DNA from: Sphingobacterium sp. FBM7-1
GTDB taxonomy: Bacteria > Bacteroidota > Bacteroidia > Sphingobacteriales > Sphingobacteriaceae
Assembly: GCF_020687765.1 (NCBI RefSeq)
Contig: NZ_JAJEWJ010000002.1
Location: 248,001 to 312,000, forward strand
Reading direction: 5' to 3'
Length of the DNA stretch: 64,000 bases
The notes under the pieces were generated by a model. The model was not told the DNA's origin. It ran no database searches and was given only the letters and a program-made list of their open reading frames with translations. The position numbers and the translations under genes were made by a program. Numbering within the stretch: position 1 is the stretch's first letter; every line of letters begins with the position of its first letter. Positions 44,995 to 54,871 of this stretch are shown here, piece by piece.

Positions 44995-47475
44995 TTAATC
45001 AGTGTTGGTCGCGTTTTTACTACTTAACTTATATACTTTTCCTTTCTCGGTTGGAAAAGAATACAAATAGTGAATACCGTCACGTTTTTCCTGTACATTT
45101 TTTACCGCGCTCACATCTAACGGTGTTTGCGTGCGAACAGTACACCAACCGCCTTGGATCGACAGTACCGTGGCTTTTTCCAGCTGACTATCTTTCCAAT
45201 TGATATCGACTTCAAAATTTCCACGGGCTTTCAATCCTTTCACACTGCCTGAAGGCCAGGCTGCAGGCAATGCCGGCAGCAAGTGCAATTCTTTAAGATG
45301 ACTTTGCAATAGCATTTCTATAAAACCCGCTGTAGCCCCAAAATTTCCATCAATCTGAAAAGGTGGGTGTGCATCGAAAAAATTCGGATAAGTGCCACCG
45401 GTCTGATGGCCCGTTGGTTCGCAGTAACGTAATATTTCCCGTATCATTTTATAGGCATGGTCACCGTTATGCAGTCGGGCAGCGAAATTTATTTTCCATC
45501 CTTTGCTCCATCCTGTTCCTTCATCTCCGCGAAGTGCGAATGTTTGCTCGGCCGCTTTCGCTAGTTCAGGTGTCGTTAGGGGAGAAATATCTTTACCGGG
45601 ATGCAACCCGAATAAATGCGAGAGATGCCTGTGGTGAGGATCCACTTCTTCATAATCGTCCTTCCACTCCTGGAGTTGGCCCTTGCTGCCTATTTTATAG
45701 GGATAAAGTTTAGCTGACGTGATTTCAAGCTGTCTACGTAGTTTTTTATCTTTACCCAATATTTCACTTGCCGCTATTACATTCCGGAAAAGATCTCGAA
45801 TAATCGCCATGTCCATTGTGGTTGCTTCCGACACAGAAATTTGTTTGCCGTTATGCCAAAATAGATTTTCCGGGGTCGTGGATGGTGATGTAAGGAGATA
45901 GCCGTCCCGCTCTATCAACCAGTCCAAGCAGAATAGAGCAGCGTCTTTCATGATCGGATACGCTTCTTCTTCTAGAAATTGTAAATCTCGATTAAAGTCA
46001 TAGTGTTCCCAAAGATGTTGGGAGAGCCAAGCACCGCCCATGTACCAATTGGCCCAAAGCGGGTCTCCGTCGCCGACATTCCCTACCGCGTTGCTGAGCG
46101 CCCATATATCGGAATTGTGATGGGCGACCCATCCATTCGCTTTATAATATTCGGTTGCGGTCTTACGTCCGGTCTTTGACAGATCCTGAATAAAAGCTAA
46201 CAATGGTGCATGTAGCTCGGAAAGGTTGCCGCTTTCCGCCGGCCAGTAGTTCATCTGTGTGTTGATGTTGATCGTATAATTGGAGCTCCAAGGTGGGCGC
46301 ATTTCCTTATTCCAAATGCCTTGCAGGTTGGCGGGGGCACCTCCTGCTCTTGAGGAAGAAATCAGTAGGTAGCGCCCATATTGGAAAAAGAACTGTTCCA
46401 ATGCCAGATCTTTATTTCCAAAAGCGTACAATTTTAGCCGCAGATCCGACGGAATTTTGGCATTTATCGGATTAGGGTTGCGATCTTCGAGATCTAAAGA
46501 TACGCGATCAAACAACGCTTTATAGCGCTGAACATGGCGGGCTTTGAGTTCTTTATAACTCTTTTGAGCAATGCCGGCAAGCGTTGCTTCAGACAATGCT
46601 TTCTCATCTTTACCATCTTTGTCCGGGCATTTGTCAAAGCCATTAAAGCTCGTCGCAGAACCGAGATAAAAGATAACTTCACTGGCATCACGGACATGTA
46701 GCCCGTCTTGATCCGCCGTTACCGCGCCGTCGGAGACCACTCGTAGAATCGTTTGTACGCGCATCCCGTTACAGCCCGAAACGTCTTCCCATTCAATGGG
46801 TTCACGTTCTTTTTTGTTATAATACGAAGGGTCTACGCGAGCTGGCACTTTGCCGTTCATATAAAGCCGATCATTCCCGAGAGGAGCAATCGAGGTGCGA
46901 AGTTGGCTGGAGAGGTTCGCGTGCAAAGTCAACGCGCCGGGCTGATCGGCCGAGACTCGTACGACTAAAACATTGTCCGATGCGGATGTGAAAATCTCCC
47001 GTTGATATTTCGTGCCGCCCTGTTCGTAGCGGATGGATGCGATAGCGTTGCTTATATTGAGGTCTCTGTAATAATTGTTCGCTTGCCCTCCTGATTTGAA
47101 TGTCTGTTTAATTTTGAGGTCACCTAGCGGCAAGAAACTTTCGCTGTAGTGTCCTTGCATCTTTTTTGTCAATTCTTGAGCCTTTTCAAATTCTTTATTT
47201 GCCAAAGCTTGACGGATAGGCGATAGGTAGGTATAAGCTTCTGGATTGACATCATGTTTCCGCGGTCCGCCAGACCAAAGGGTAGATTCATTCAGCTGAA
47301 TAAGCTCTTCATCTACCTTCCCAAATATCATGGCGCCTAGTTGCCCATTGCCTATAGGCAATGCTTCTACCCATTCCTTCGCAGGTTTGTCATACCAGAT
47401 CGTTAAATTATCCTGCGCCTGTACTACCGTATAGGCGTAGATGAAAGCCATCCCTAAAATTAATCGTCGTAACAT
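44995..47475 (-). CDS. GH95 alpha-L-fucosidase / alpha-L-galactosidase
   Basis: 826-residue exported enzyme (signal peptide ~1-20, ending VVQAQ). N-terminal beta-sandwich ([26 protein letters not shown]), then an (alpha/alpha)6 barrel. Catalytic set: Asn403 and Asn405 in [11 protein letters not shown], Glu536 in TTPENLFW, Asp709 in [12 protein letters not shown], matching the inverting GH95 mechanism known for B. bifidum AfcA. It removes terminal alpha-L-fucose or alpha-L-galactose, both found on pectin and xyloglucan side chains. It lies opposite to its neighbours, between fecR and susC 2, and shares a 284-bp divergent region with susC 2. Confidence 0.93.
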   Translation of the reverse strand: MLRRLILGMAFIYAYTVVQAQDNLTIWYDKPAKEWVEALPIGNGQLGAMIFGKVDEELIQLNESTLWSGGPRKHDVNPEAYTYLSPIRQALANKEFEKAQELTKKMQGHYSESFLPLGDLKIKQTFKSGGQANNYYRDLNISNAIASIRYEQGGTKYQREIFTSASDNVLVVRVSADQPGALTLHANLSSQLRTSIAPLGNDRLYMNGKVPARVDPSYYNKKEREPIEWEDVSGCNGMRVQTILRVVSDGAVTADQDGLHVRDASEVIFYLGSATSFNGFDKCPDKDGKDEKALSEATLAGIAQKSYKELKARHVQRYKALFDRVSLDLEDRNPNPINAKIPSDLRLKLYAFGNKDLALEQFFFQYGRYLLISSSRAGGAPANLQGIWNKEMRPPWSSNYTININTQMNYWPAESGNLSELHAPLLAFIQDLSKTGRKTATEYYKANGWVAHHNSDIWALSNAVGNVGDGDPLWANWYMGGAWLSQHLWEHYDFNRDLQFLEEEAYPIMKDAALFCLDWLIERDGYLLTSPSTTPENLFWHNGKQISVSEATTMDMAIIRDLFRNVIAASEILGKDKKLRRQLEITSAKLYPYKIGSKGQLQEWKDDYEEVDPHHRHLSHLFGLHPGKDISPLTTPELAKAAEQTFALRGDEGTGWSKGWKINFAARLHNGDHAYKMIREILRYCEPTGHQTGGTYPNFFDAHPPFQIDGNFGATAGFIEMLLQSHLKELHLLPALPAAWPSGSVKGLKARGNFEVDINWKDSQLEKATVLSIQGGWCTVRTQTPLDVSAVKNVQEKRDGIHYLYSFPTEKGKVYKLSSKNATNTD

Positions 47476-47759
47476 AGTTTATATCGTTGTGTTTACCGTT
47501 TCTGATTTTCTGACTACTGGTTTATAATAGCGACGCTAAAATAGTAAATTTTATTTTCTCACTACCCATCTTCCTTCCTGACGCGTTAACCCTTTCAATA
47601 AACCTTAAATCACAATAAATATGGAAGGAGGCATACGGTGAGCGACTAACTGATGACAATAGTAGGAGCTTGTAAAAAATATTGGAGGTGCGGGAACACC
47701 TCCAAAAAATAAAGCTCATTTTATTAATTTGTGTTTAACCAATTTAAAGCTTCGTTTAA
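47476..47759. promoter_or_regulatory. Divergent control region of GH95 and susC 2
   Basis: 284 bp without a gene. Contains TAGCG-A-CGCTA (47528-47538), an imperfect long inverted repeat (47557-47579 against 47622-47643), and the perfect hairpin at 47682-47705. It must hold the GH95 promoter on the minus strand and the sigma-dependent promoter of susC 2 on the plus strand. I could not place either one by sequence. Confidence 0.5.
47672..47705 (-). terminator. Minus-strand terminator-like hairpin in the susC 2 leader
   Basis: Perfect 9-bp stem TTGGAGGTG / CACCTCCAA with a 6-nt loop. Read leftward it is followed by ATATTTTTTAC, a proper U-tract; read rightward it is followed by AAAAAATAAAG. It therefore looks like the terminator of a leftward transcript that would be antisense to the susC 2 leader. 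Confidence 0.55.
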
Positions 47760-50700
47760 ATGTATAAAAAAATACTAGAAAAGACAACTTTGGTGTATAA
47801 CCGAGGGCTGTTACAATGCATATTAATTATGAAACTAATTTTGTTTCTGACTTTGTTGAATCTCCACGCTGCCGTCGCTATTGGCTACGGACAAAGGATT
47901 ACGATCGACAAAAAACAGATCTCTCTTCAGGACGCATTTCGCGAAATCCGAAAGCAAAGCGGCTATAATATCATTGCGAATACACATCTGCTTCAGCATG
48001 CATCAAAAATCGATTTGAATTTGCGACATGCCACCGTAGAGGAGGCCATTGCTACCTGTCTCGCCGGCCAACCGTTGGGTTATGAGATGATCGCTAAAAA
48101 TATTGTGGTGACACCACTGAAAGAGAACGAAACGCCCCAGCAGCGTGTGGTGACGGGTGCGGTGCGCGATGCGAGCGGTGCGCCTATTATCGGCGCCTCG
48201 GTAACGGTGAAAGGTAATGCGGCCATCGGCACGAAAACAGATGCGCAAGGTCGTTTTTCCCTGGAAATTCCGAATGACGCGACCTTGGTCATAAGCTTTG
48301 TGGGTATGGAAAGCCGTGAAATAGCTGTAGGAAACCAAAGCAATTTGACGATAGCGCTTCAACAAGTCGATACGGGATTGGATGAGGTCGTGGTAGTTGG
48401 GTATGGAACGGCTAAAAAAAGTGATGTCACGGGCGCTATTATCCGTATCAGTGAAGAGGATTTAAAAGATAGACCGGTAGCGAATGCGTTCGAAGCGATG
48501 CAAGGTAAAGCGGCAGGTGTGGATATTACATCTAGTGAGCGGCCGGGAGAAATCGGCGAAATAAATATTCGCGGTGTCCGTTCGTTGACGGCCAGCAATA
48601 CCCCTTTGTACGTGGTGGATGGCGTGCCTTTGATGTCCTCGTCGGGTATCGAAACCTTGAACCCTGCGGATATCGCGACGATTGATGTGCTAAAAGATGC
48701 CTCCGCTACCGCCATTTACGGTTCTCGTGGAGCCAATGGCGTTATTATCGTAACCACAAAAAAAGGTACAGCTGGTAAAACAACGCTAAATTATGCGGGA
48801 AACCTCATCACCGAGAGCTTGCAAAACCATATGCAAATGATGGGCGCAGATGAGTACCTCACGTGGCGTCGCTGGGCTTATTATTATGCGGATCCGACTA
48901 AGTATCCACGGGGAGATCAACCTACAAAAGAAAACGACCATCAGATATTTTTAGGGGCAAACGATCCTACGGCCTGGAATAATATTCTAAAGGGCTGGGA
49001 AGGCGGCACATGGGACGGGTCAAAAGTGACTTCCACCAATTGGACCGATATGGTCACCCGTACCGCATTTACCAACGAACATAACCTTAGTGTGAGCGGT
49101 GGCTCGGAAAAAAGTACAGCTTTCGCGTCATTTGGATATTGGAATAATCAAGGAACGCTAAAGGGGCAAGGCTATCGCCGATTCTCGTCGAAGATCAACG
49201 TGGATGTCAAACCCTATGCTTGGTTTGAGATGGGCGCGAGTATTAATGCCACGTTTAGTAATCAACAATATGGCATGTCGACCGTAGGCGGGCAGACCTC
49301 GGGTCCAGGCGATATCTATGCCGCATCGCGCGGTGTTTTTACATATGCCCTACCTTATGACGAAGCGGGTAACCGGATTGTTAATCCGGGTGGAGACGAT
49401 GTCGTACGGACGGTGGCAGAAGAATGGAACTTTACAGACAACGAGCGTAAGATGTTCCGCGCACTGGGCAGTTTCTATACGCAGTTTAATATCTTGCCCG
49501 GCCTGCGGTACCGAGTTAATTTTGGACCTGACTTCCGGAACTTTAAAAACGGCGTATTTGTGGATGATAAATCTGTTGCTCGCGTAGGTTCACCGAATTT
49601 CGCTTCCTTGCAGAACCAAAATGATTTTTCATGGACGCTAGACAACCTTATTTTCTATGATAAAACATTTGATAAACATAGTCTGGGTGTAACGTTATTA
49701 CAAACAGCATCATCGTGGAATATTAACTCTTCGTACATGCAGGCAATTGGTATACCGTTGGCTAGTCAAAAATGGAATGCGTTGAATAAAGCCAATATTG
49801 CCTCGTTGAACGACTGGGATTCTGGTCTTATCGAGCGTCAATTAATGTCCTATATGGGGCGGATAAATTACGGTTATGCCGATAAATATTTAGTTACCCT
49901 ATCGGGGCGGTGGGATGGAGCCTCGCAATTAGCGGAAGGACATAAATGGGCATTTTTCCCTTCGGCGGCAGTAGCTTGGCGCATGGAGCAAGAAGATTTC
50001 TTAAAAGAAACCGCATGGGTAAACCAGATGAAAGTACGATTTGGTGTGGGAACGACGGGGAACTCGGCGATAGATCCTTATCAGACCAAAGGCGGTATCG
50101 TATCGTTGTTTTACCCATTTGGGGGTTCAGCTAATAGTGGTTATGTACCGTTTGAGTATCAAATGGCAGATGGACAGGTGCCGATGGCGAATCCGGCCTT
50201 AGGTTGGGAACGGACCACCCAATACAATCTAGGCGTAGACTTCGGTTTGTGGAATAACCGCGTATCGGGTGTGGTGGATGTATATGCGTCGCACACCAAA
50301 GACTTACTCATGGAGATGACGATACCCTCATTGACCGGTTATACACTTACCTATGCGAACGTAGGAGAAACCAAAAATAAAGGCGTGGATCTTAGCTTGA
50401 CGACCGTCAATATTCGGAAGGATAAATTTTCTTGGGAAACCACTTTAAATGCTGGTTGGCAGAAAGAAGAGATCGTTGCCTTATCGAACGGCAAGGAAGA
50501 CGATATCGCCAATACTTGGTTTATTGGTGCGCCTATAGGGGTCATCTATGGTTACGATTCGAATGGCCTGTGGAAAGAAGAAGATGCGGCGGAAATGGCA
50601 AAATTTAATGCCAATGGTTTGCATTTTCAAGCAGGAATGGCGCGACCAGTGGATCAAAACGGAGATTATCGTATTAACCCGAATGATGATCGTATTATCG

Positions 50701-51158
50701 TAGGACATACCCGTCCACGTTGGACGGTGGGCATGAACAATAATTTTTCCTTTGGGAATTTTGACTTCAGCTTCTTCATTTATGGTCGCTTAGGCTATAC
50801 ATACAATACGGATGGCGAATGGCAAGGAGGTCGTTATATGCAACGCAGTATCAGTTATTATAATGAGAATAATAAGAATGCCGAATACCAGAAACCTATT
50901 TACAACGTAGCAGGAGGAGATCCGTATTATAATATTTTAGGATATAGAAGTGGGTCTTTTTTGAAACTCCGGAATGTAAACCTAGGTTACCGCTTGCCAA
51001 GTTCGCTCACCCAACGATGGGGTATCGAGAACATGAAGGTATACGTACAGGCTCGGAATCCAGCTATTCTCTATTCCAAAATCGATTGGATAGATATGGA
51101 TATGGTAAACAATTTCTCCAATCGAGGATTTGTGTTTGGAGCGGCAATAGGGTTTTAA
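47760..51158 (+). CDS. SusC-like TonB-dependent transporter with STN signalling domain, pair 2
   Basis: 1132 residues. After the signal (~1-45) comes an STN domain (~48-120: ISLQDAFREIRKQSGYNII, VEEAIATCLAG), which passes a ligand signal to a FecR anti-sigma factor. Then a carboxypeptidase-regulatory domain (~130-205), plug with VVVGYGTAKKSDVTGA and YGSRGANGVIIVTTKKG, and the barrel. The STN domain pairs this transporter with the ECF sigma/FecR genes at 43109-44944. Strongly similar along its length to the SusC at 54872. A second in-frame ATG (47829) is possible as start. susD 2 follows 30 bp later. Confidence 0.95.
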   Translation: MYKKILEKTTLVYNRGLLQCILIMKLILFLTLLNLHAAVAIGYGQRITIDKKQISLQDAFREIRKQSGYNIIANTHLLQHASKIDLNLRHATVEEAIATCLAGQPLGYEMIAKNIVVTPLKENETPQQRVVTGAVRDASGAPIIGASVTVKGNAAIGTKTDAQGRFSLEIPNDATLVISFVGMESREIAVGNQSNLTIALQQVDTGLDEVVVVGYGTAKKSDVTGAIIRISEEDLKDRPVANAFEAMQGKAAGVDITSSERPGEIGEINIRGVRSLTASNTPLYVVDGVPLMSSSGIETLNPADIATIDVLKDASATAIYGSRGANGVIIVTTKKGTAGKTTLNYAGNLITESLQNHMQMMGADEYLTWRRWAYYYADPTKYPRGDQPTKENDHQIFLGANDPTAWNNILKGWEGGTWDGSKVTSTNWTDMVTRTAFTNEHNLSVSGGSEKSTAFASFGYWNNQGTLKGQGYRRFSSKINVDVKPYAWFEMGASINATFSNQQYGMSTVGGQTSGPGDIYAASRGVFTYALPYDEAGNRIVNPGGDDVVRTVAEEWNFTDNERKMFRALGSFYTQFNILPGLRYRVNFGPDFRNFKNGVFVDDKSVARVGSPNFASLQNQNDFSWTLDNLIFYDKTFDKHSLGVTLLQTASSWNINSSYMQAIGIPLASQKWNALNKANIASLNDWDSGLIERQLMSYMGRINYGYADKYLVTLSGRWDGASQLAEGHKWAFFPSAAVAWRMEQEDFLKETAWVNQMKVRFGVGTTGNSAIDPYQTKGGIVSLFYPFGGSANSGYVPFEYQMADGQVPMANPALGWERTTQYNLGVDFGLWNNRVSGVVDVYASHTKDLLMEMTIPSLTGYTLTYANVGETKNKGVDLSLTTVNIRKDKFSWETTLNAGWQKEEIVALSNGKEDDIANTWFIGAPIGVIYGYDSNGLWKEEDAAEMAKFNANGLHFQAGMARPVDQNGDYRINPNDDRIIVGHTRPRWTVGMNNNFSFGNFDFSFFIYGRLGYTYNTDGEWQGGRYMQRSISYYNENNKNAEYQKPIYNVAGGDPYYNILGYRSGSFLKLRNVNLGYRLPSSLTQRWGIENMKVYVQARNPAILYSKIDWIDMDMVNNFSNRGFVFGAAIGF

Positions 51159-51188
51159 TTAGGGCTTGTTTTAATAAAAAAGGAAACG

Positions 51189-53150
51189 ATGAAAATCTAT
51201 CATAAATTGAGCATAAAGATTATTGTCATCTTATTGACAATACCGGCGTTCTTCGGATGTACGAAATTTTTGGATGAAGAACTGACAACGCAACGCGATA
51301 CGGAATATTTTAAAACGCCGGAAGGTATTGAAGACCTGGCAACAGGTTTGTATTATAACTTACGGATACACTTCGCGTCGGAATGGGGATTTGCCACCAC
51401 GAATTACGGGACGGATGAGTTTCGGGTCGGTGGCGATGCATCCAATGGGATGTGGGATAGCTATGCGGGGAGTTTTAGTTCACTTATCACGGCTGTCAAC
51501 GTTAATACGGTTATGGCCAACACCTTGTGGGATAACATGTACGTAGGGATCAACGCCGCAAATTTGCTTATCGAAAATGCACAGGCATATTTACCCGATG
51601 GTGCACAAAAGGATCGGTATTTAGGCGAAGCGTATTTCATGCGGGCATTTAACTATCAAAAACTGGTTCGGCAGTATGGAGGAGTTCCACTCAAAGTCAG
51701 CGCTAGCACATCCGTAGAGCGGGAGTTTAGCCGCAATACGGCGGAGGAGGTCATGGCGCAAGTCATTACCGATTTTACAGCAGCTTACGGATTGTTGCAA
51801 CCGACCGCTTCTGAAACCGGACGTATTACGAAAGATGCCGCTGCCCATTTTTTAGCGAAGGCCTATCTGTTTAGGGCAAGTGAGATCAATGATAATTGGA
51901 ACGGCGCAACGAAACAGGCTGATTTGACGGAAGGATTGCGGTATGCTGATGAGGTCATTGGGGGCCGACAGCTAGCAAATAATTTCTCGGATTTGTGGAA
52001 TTACACGAAGGTGGATGGACCTAATGAGACGCTGAACGAGATCATTCTTTCGGCTCAGTTTACGTTCGACCGTTCGACACGAGGAAGCTATGGTAATCAA
52101 ATGCATTTGTTTTATCTCTCGCAATACCTCAATCTCCCGCAGATGGAACGGGATATTGCCGGCGGAAGAGAATATCAGCGATTGCGTACCAATTATTATG
52201 CGTACGATGTCTATGATCGCGTAAACGATTCGCGGTTCTGGAAAAGTTTTAAGACGAAATATGCGGTGAATAAACCAGCAGCCGGATCGGACTATGTTTT
52301 GGGCGACCTGTCTATCCTATATATTATCAACGGGAAAAATGACACGCGCTTTCCCGATGCACAAGCGTTGCAAAACGTACGGGATTACAAGACAAATAAG
52401 GTTATTCCGTCAGTATTTGCGGCTCGCGTAGGCGGTAACGATTATTTAGATTCGGATGGCTTCCAAAATCGCTTTCCGCCGCTTAATAAGTTTATTGATG
52501 GCTCGCGCGAAGCGGTGGCTGATGTAATCGGGTATAGAGACGGTATTTTAGCGCGCCTAGCCGATACGTATTTAACGGCGGCAGAGATTTGTATCCGGCA
52601 AGAACAGTATGCAAAGGCGTTAACTTACATCAATGCCGTACGGGAAAGGGCTAGTTATAAGCAGGGTGAAAATCGCCGGGCATATACGGATGGCGGAGCG
52701 GCTTATAACGCGGAAGCGAATCCGGCTGGTTACGCGCGTTTCGGTGATCGGAATTCTTTTTATCCCGAAAATTCCTATTATGAATCGAACAATATTGCAG
52801 AAACTACGGCGGAAACAGACCTGACGATTACTAGTTTCGCATCGCTGCCAGCCGAAGACGAAGCGATAATACAAAAACTGGGCTACGCTAGCAGTTATGA
52901 CCGTGCGCTCTGCTTTTTGTTAAACGAGCGATCCCGCGAACTGATGGGAGAATTCTACCGCTGGGAAGATCTATCGCGGACCAAAACGTTAGTCGCACGA
53001 GCGAAAGCATATAGTAAAACTGCCGCACCTAATATTCAAGATCGACACCTGTTACGTCCTATACCGCAAAGCCATTTGGATGCCATTCAAAAGGATGGGC
53101 GGGCGTTAACACCGCAAGAAAAGCAGGCAGAACAAAACCCTGGATATTAA
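51189..53150 (+). CDS. SusD/RagB-like glycan-binding lipoprotein, pair 2
   Basis: 653-residue lipoprotein (signal ends FFGC). Larger than pair 1 SusD (503 residues). Shares WGFATTNYGTDEFRVGG, GEAYFMRAFNYQKLVRQYGGVPLK, ERSRELMGEFYRWEDLSRTKTLV and LRPIPQSHLDAI with the SusD at 57978, so the two are recent paralogues. It works with the STN-type SusC upstream. The substrate is unknown; a pectic oligosaccharide is inferred. Confidence 0.94.
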   Translation: MKIYHKLSIKIIVILLTIPAFFGCTKFLDEELTTQRDTEYFKTPEGIEDLATGLYYNLRIHFASEWGFATTNYGTDEFRVGGDASNGMWDSYAGSFSSLITAVNVNTVMANTLWDNMYVGINAANLLIENAQAYLPDGAQKDRYLGEAYFMRAFNYQKLVRQYGGVPLKVSASTSVEREFSRNTAEEVMAQVITDFTAAYGLLQPTASETGRITKDAAAHFLAKAYLFRASEINDNWNGATKQADLTEGLRYADEVIGGRQLANNFSDLWNYTKVDGPNETLNEIILSAQFTFDRSTRGSYGNQMHLFYLSQYLNLPQMERDIAGGREYQRLRTNYYAYDVYDRVNDSRFWKSFKTKYAVNKPAAGSDYVLGDLSILYIINGKNDTRFPDAQALQNVRDYKTNKVIPSVFAARVGGNDYLDSDGFQNRFPPLNKFIDGSREAVADVIGYRDGILARLADTYLTAAEICIRQEQYAKALTYINAVRERASYKQGENRRAYTDGGAAYNAEANPAGYARFGDRNSFYPENSYYESNNIAETTAETDLTITSFASLPAEDEAIIQKLGYASSYDRALCFLLNERSRELMGEFYRWEDLSRTKTLVARAKAYSKTAAPNIQDRHLLRPIPQSHLDAIQKDGRALTPQEKQAEQNPGY

Positions 53151-53174
53151 TATAGAAGATGGGATACTTCAGCA

Positions 53175-53193
53175 CAGGATGCGGCATGACGCC
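53175..53193 (+). promoter_or_regulatory. CAGGAT direct-repeat motif (before second GH105)
   Basis: CAGGATGCGGCATGACGCC, 73 bp before the GH105 start and 24 bp after the susD 2 stop. No terminator was seen between susD 2 and this site. Confidence 0.5.
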
Positions 53194-53247
53194 ATTATGG
53201 GATGCTTTTCCTACATTGCAACATCAACTGTGTTATAAATTGAAAAC

Positions 53248-54654
53248 ATGAGAAAGACGTATTTATCTTGGGGGATCATCTCCATATTGGGCATGACGGC
53301 CTGCCAGGAAGCTAGCAAACCAGAAACGAAGATCAATGATTCGAATACGCCGCTACATCTGTTAACACCGGAGTATACGACGCCCTATAGGGGCTGGACA
53401 GCGGAAGAGATCAAACAGGATCTCGATCGGATATTCGTGTATTTAGACGAAGAAACGCCAACACGTGTGCTGGATACACTCACCGGGAAGGAAATTACGG
53501 ATTATTCGCAACTGAATGCACATGCGCAATTGGAGAAAGGTGATTTCCGTCTAGCAAGCTACGAATGGGGCGTAACGTATACCGGCATGTTGGAAGCTGC
53601 AGAAGCTACCGCGGATTCAAAATATCGGGAATACGTAGCGAGACGCTTTGATTTTCTATCCGAAGTAGCGCCGCATTTTCGTAAGTTATATGAGGAGCAT
53701 CGCACGGTAGATGCGCAAATCCGCCAAGTTATCATGCCGGGTGCGCTTGATGATGCGGGGGCGATGTGTGCGGCGATGGTAAAGTTTAGTAAGTCTGCCT
53801 CTGGCGTAGATTACAAGGGTTTGATCGATAATTATATGGATTTTATCGAGCATAAAGAACACCGATTAGCAGATGGTACATTTGCGCGTATGCGTCCGCA
53901 AGCGAATAGTTTATGGCTCGATGATATGTATATGGGTATCCCCGCGCTTGCCTATATGGGTAGCTACACGGGCGAGCAGCGTTATTTTGATGAAGCGGTG
54001 CGCCAGATCAAGCAATTTACGGATCGGATGTTCGTTCCGGAAAAAAACTTATACATGCACGGTTGGATAGAAAGTTCGGATACCCATCCGGCCTTCCATT
54101 GGGCGCGCGCTAACGGCTGGGCTTTGCTGACCCTCACCGAAGTGCTGGATGTGTTACCATCCGATCACCCGGAACGTGCAGATCTTCTAAAAATTTATAA
54201 GCAACATGTACAGGGTATCACGGCTTACCAATCGGGTAGCGGCTTCTGGCATCAATTACTTGATAAAAATGATTCTTACTTAGAGACATCCGCAACGGCT
54301 ATTTATGTGTATTGTATTGCACGGGGCGTTAATAAAGGCTGGTTAGATGCGATAGCTTACGGGCCGGTTGCCCACTTAGGATGGAGTGCGGTATCCACTC
54401 AAATAAATGAAAAAGGGCAGGTCGAAGGCACCTGTGTAGGTACCGGCATGGGCTTTGATCCCGCATTTTATTACCACCGCCCGGTGAACCCCTATGCAGC
54501 ACATGGTTATGGACCAACCTTGTTGGCTGGGGCGGAGATGATTCGCTTAATTCAAAAAAGTTATCCAAAAATGAATGACAGTGCCATTCAGTACTATGAA
54601 ACGGATCCTAAAACGGATGCAGCCATTTTCGGCGTCGACGGACAAACGTATTAA
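53248..54654 (+). CDS. GH105/GH88-type unsaturated glucuronyl/galacturonyl hydrolase (lipoprotein)
   Basis: 468-residue lipoprotein (signal ends MTAC, Cys19). (alpha/alpha)6 barrel; Asp225-Asp226 in WLDDMYMGIP form the family's catalytic segment, with HWARANGWALLTLTEVL and YGPTLLAGAEMIRL nearer the C-terminus. It is longer than the GH105 at 30849 and diverged from it, so it likely serves a different unsaturated uronide, such as products of another lyase. Lies between SusCD pairs 2 and 3, with a terminator right after. Confidence 0.88.
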   Translation: MRKTYLSWGIISILGMTACQEASKPETKINDSNTPLHLLTPEYTTPYRGWTAEEIKQDLDRIFVYLDEETPTRVLDTLTGKEITDYSQLNAHAQLEKGDFRLASYEWGVTYTGMLEAAEATADSKYREYVARRFDFLSEVAPHFRKLYEEHRTVDAQIRQVIMPGALDDAGAMCAAMVKFSKSASGVDYKGLIDNYMDFIEHKEHRLADGTFARMRPQANSLWLDDMYMGIPALAYMGSYTGEQRYFDEAVRQIKQFTDRMFVPEKNLYMHGWIESSDTHPAFHWARANGWALLTLTEVLDVLPSDHPERADLLKIYKQHVQGITAYQSGSGFWHQLLDKNDSYLETSATAIYVYCIARGVNKGWLDAIAYGPVAHLGWSAVSTQINEKGQVEGTCVGTGMGFDPAFYYHRPVNPYAAHGYGPTLLAGAEMIRLIQKSYPKMNDSAIQYYETDPKTDAAIFGVDGQTY

Positions 54655-54673
54655 ACGGATAAACTGATTACAT

Positions 54674-54706
54674 AACAGGTGCCCCAAAAGGCACCTGTTT
54701 CTTTTA
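54674..54706 (+). terminator. Rho-independent terminator after the second GH105
   Basis: Perfect 10-bp stem AACAGGTGCC / GGCACCTGTT, loop CCAAAA, then a T-rich tail (TCTTTT). Confidence 0.87.
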
Positions 54707-54723
54707 ACTACCCTCCCTTCGGG

Positions 54724-54742
54724 CAGGATGCGGCAGGTTGCC
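54724..54742 (+). promoter_or_regulatory. CAGGAT direct-repeat motif (before susC 3)
   Basis: CAGGATGCGGCAGGTTGCC, 17 bp after the terminator and 148 bp before the annotated susC 3 start. AGGATG (54725-54730) pairs with CATCCT (54742-54747), so this copy also forms a hairpin with CAGGTTGC in the loop. Confidence 0.5.
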
Positions 54743-54871
54743 ATCCTTGTATGCTTTGCCTAACTTGCCCCTATAAACGCTAAGAAAATAGTAAAAAAGA
54801 AAATGATTTGGTTTTCCCCGCTCTGGAGACGGGATGAAAAGTGGGTCATGACATGTTAACTAATTAGTAAA

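Noticed and set aside
47562..47580. Minus-strand CAGGAAGG-like match to the direct-repeat motif before GH95
   Set aside because: Only the first five bases fit well and the second half-site is poor; not counted as a member.
48003..48715. Three antisense frames (87-120 residues) at the 5' end of susC 2
   Set aside because: Shadows of the STN/plug coding region; any antisense RNA proposed here would be non-coding.
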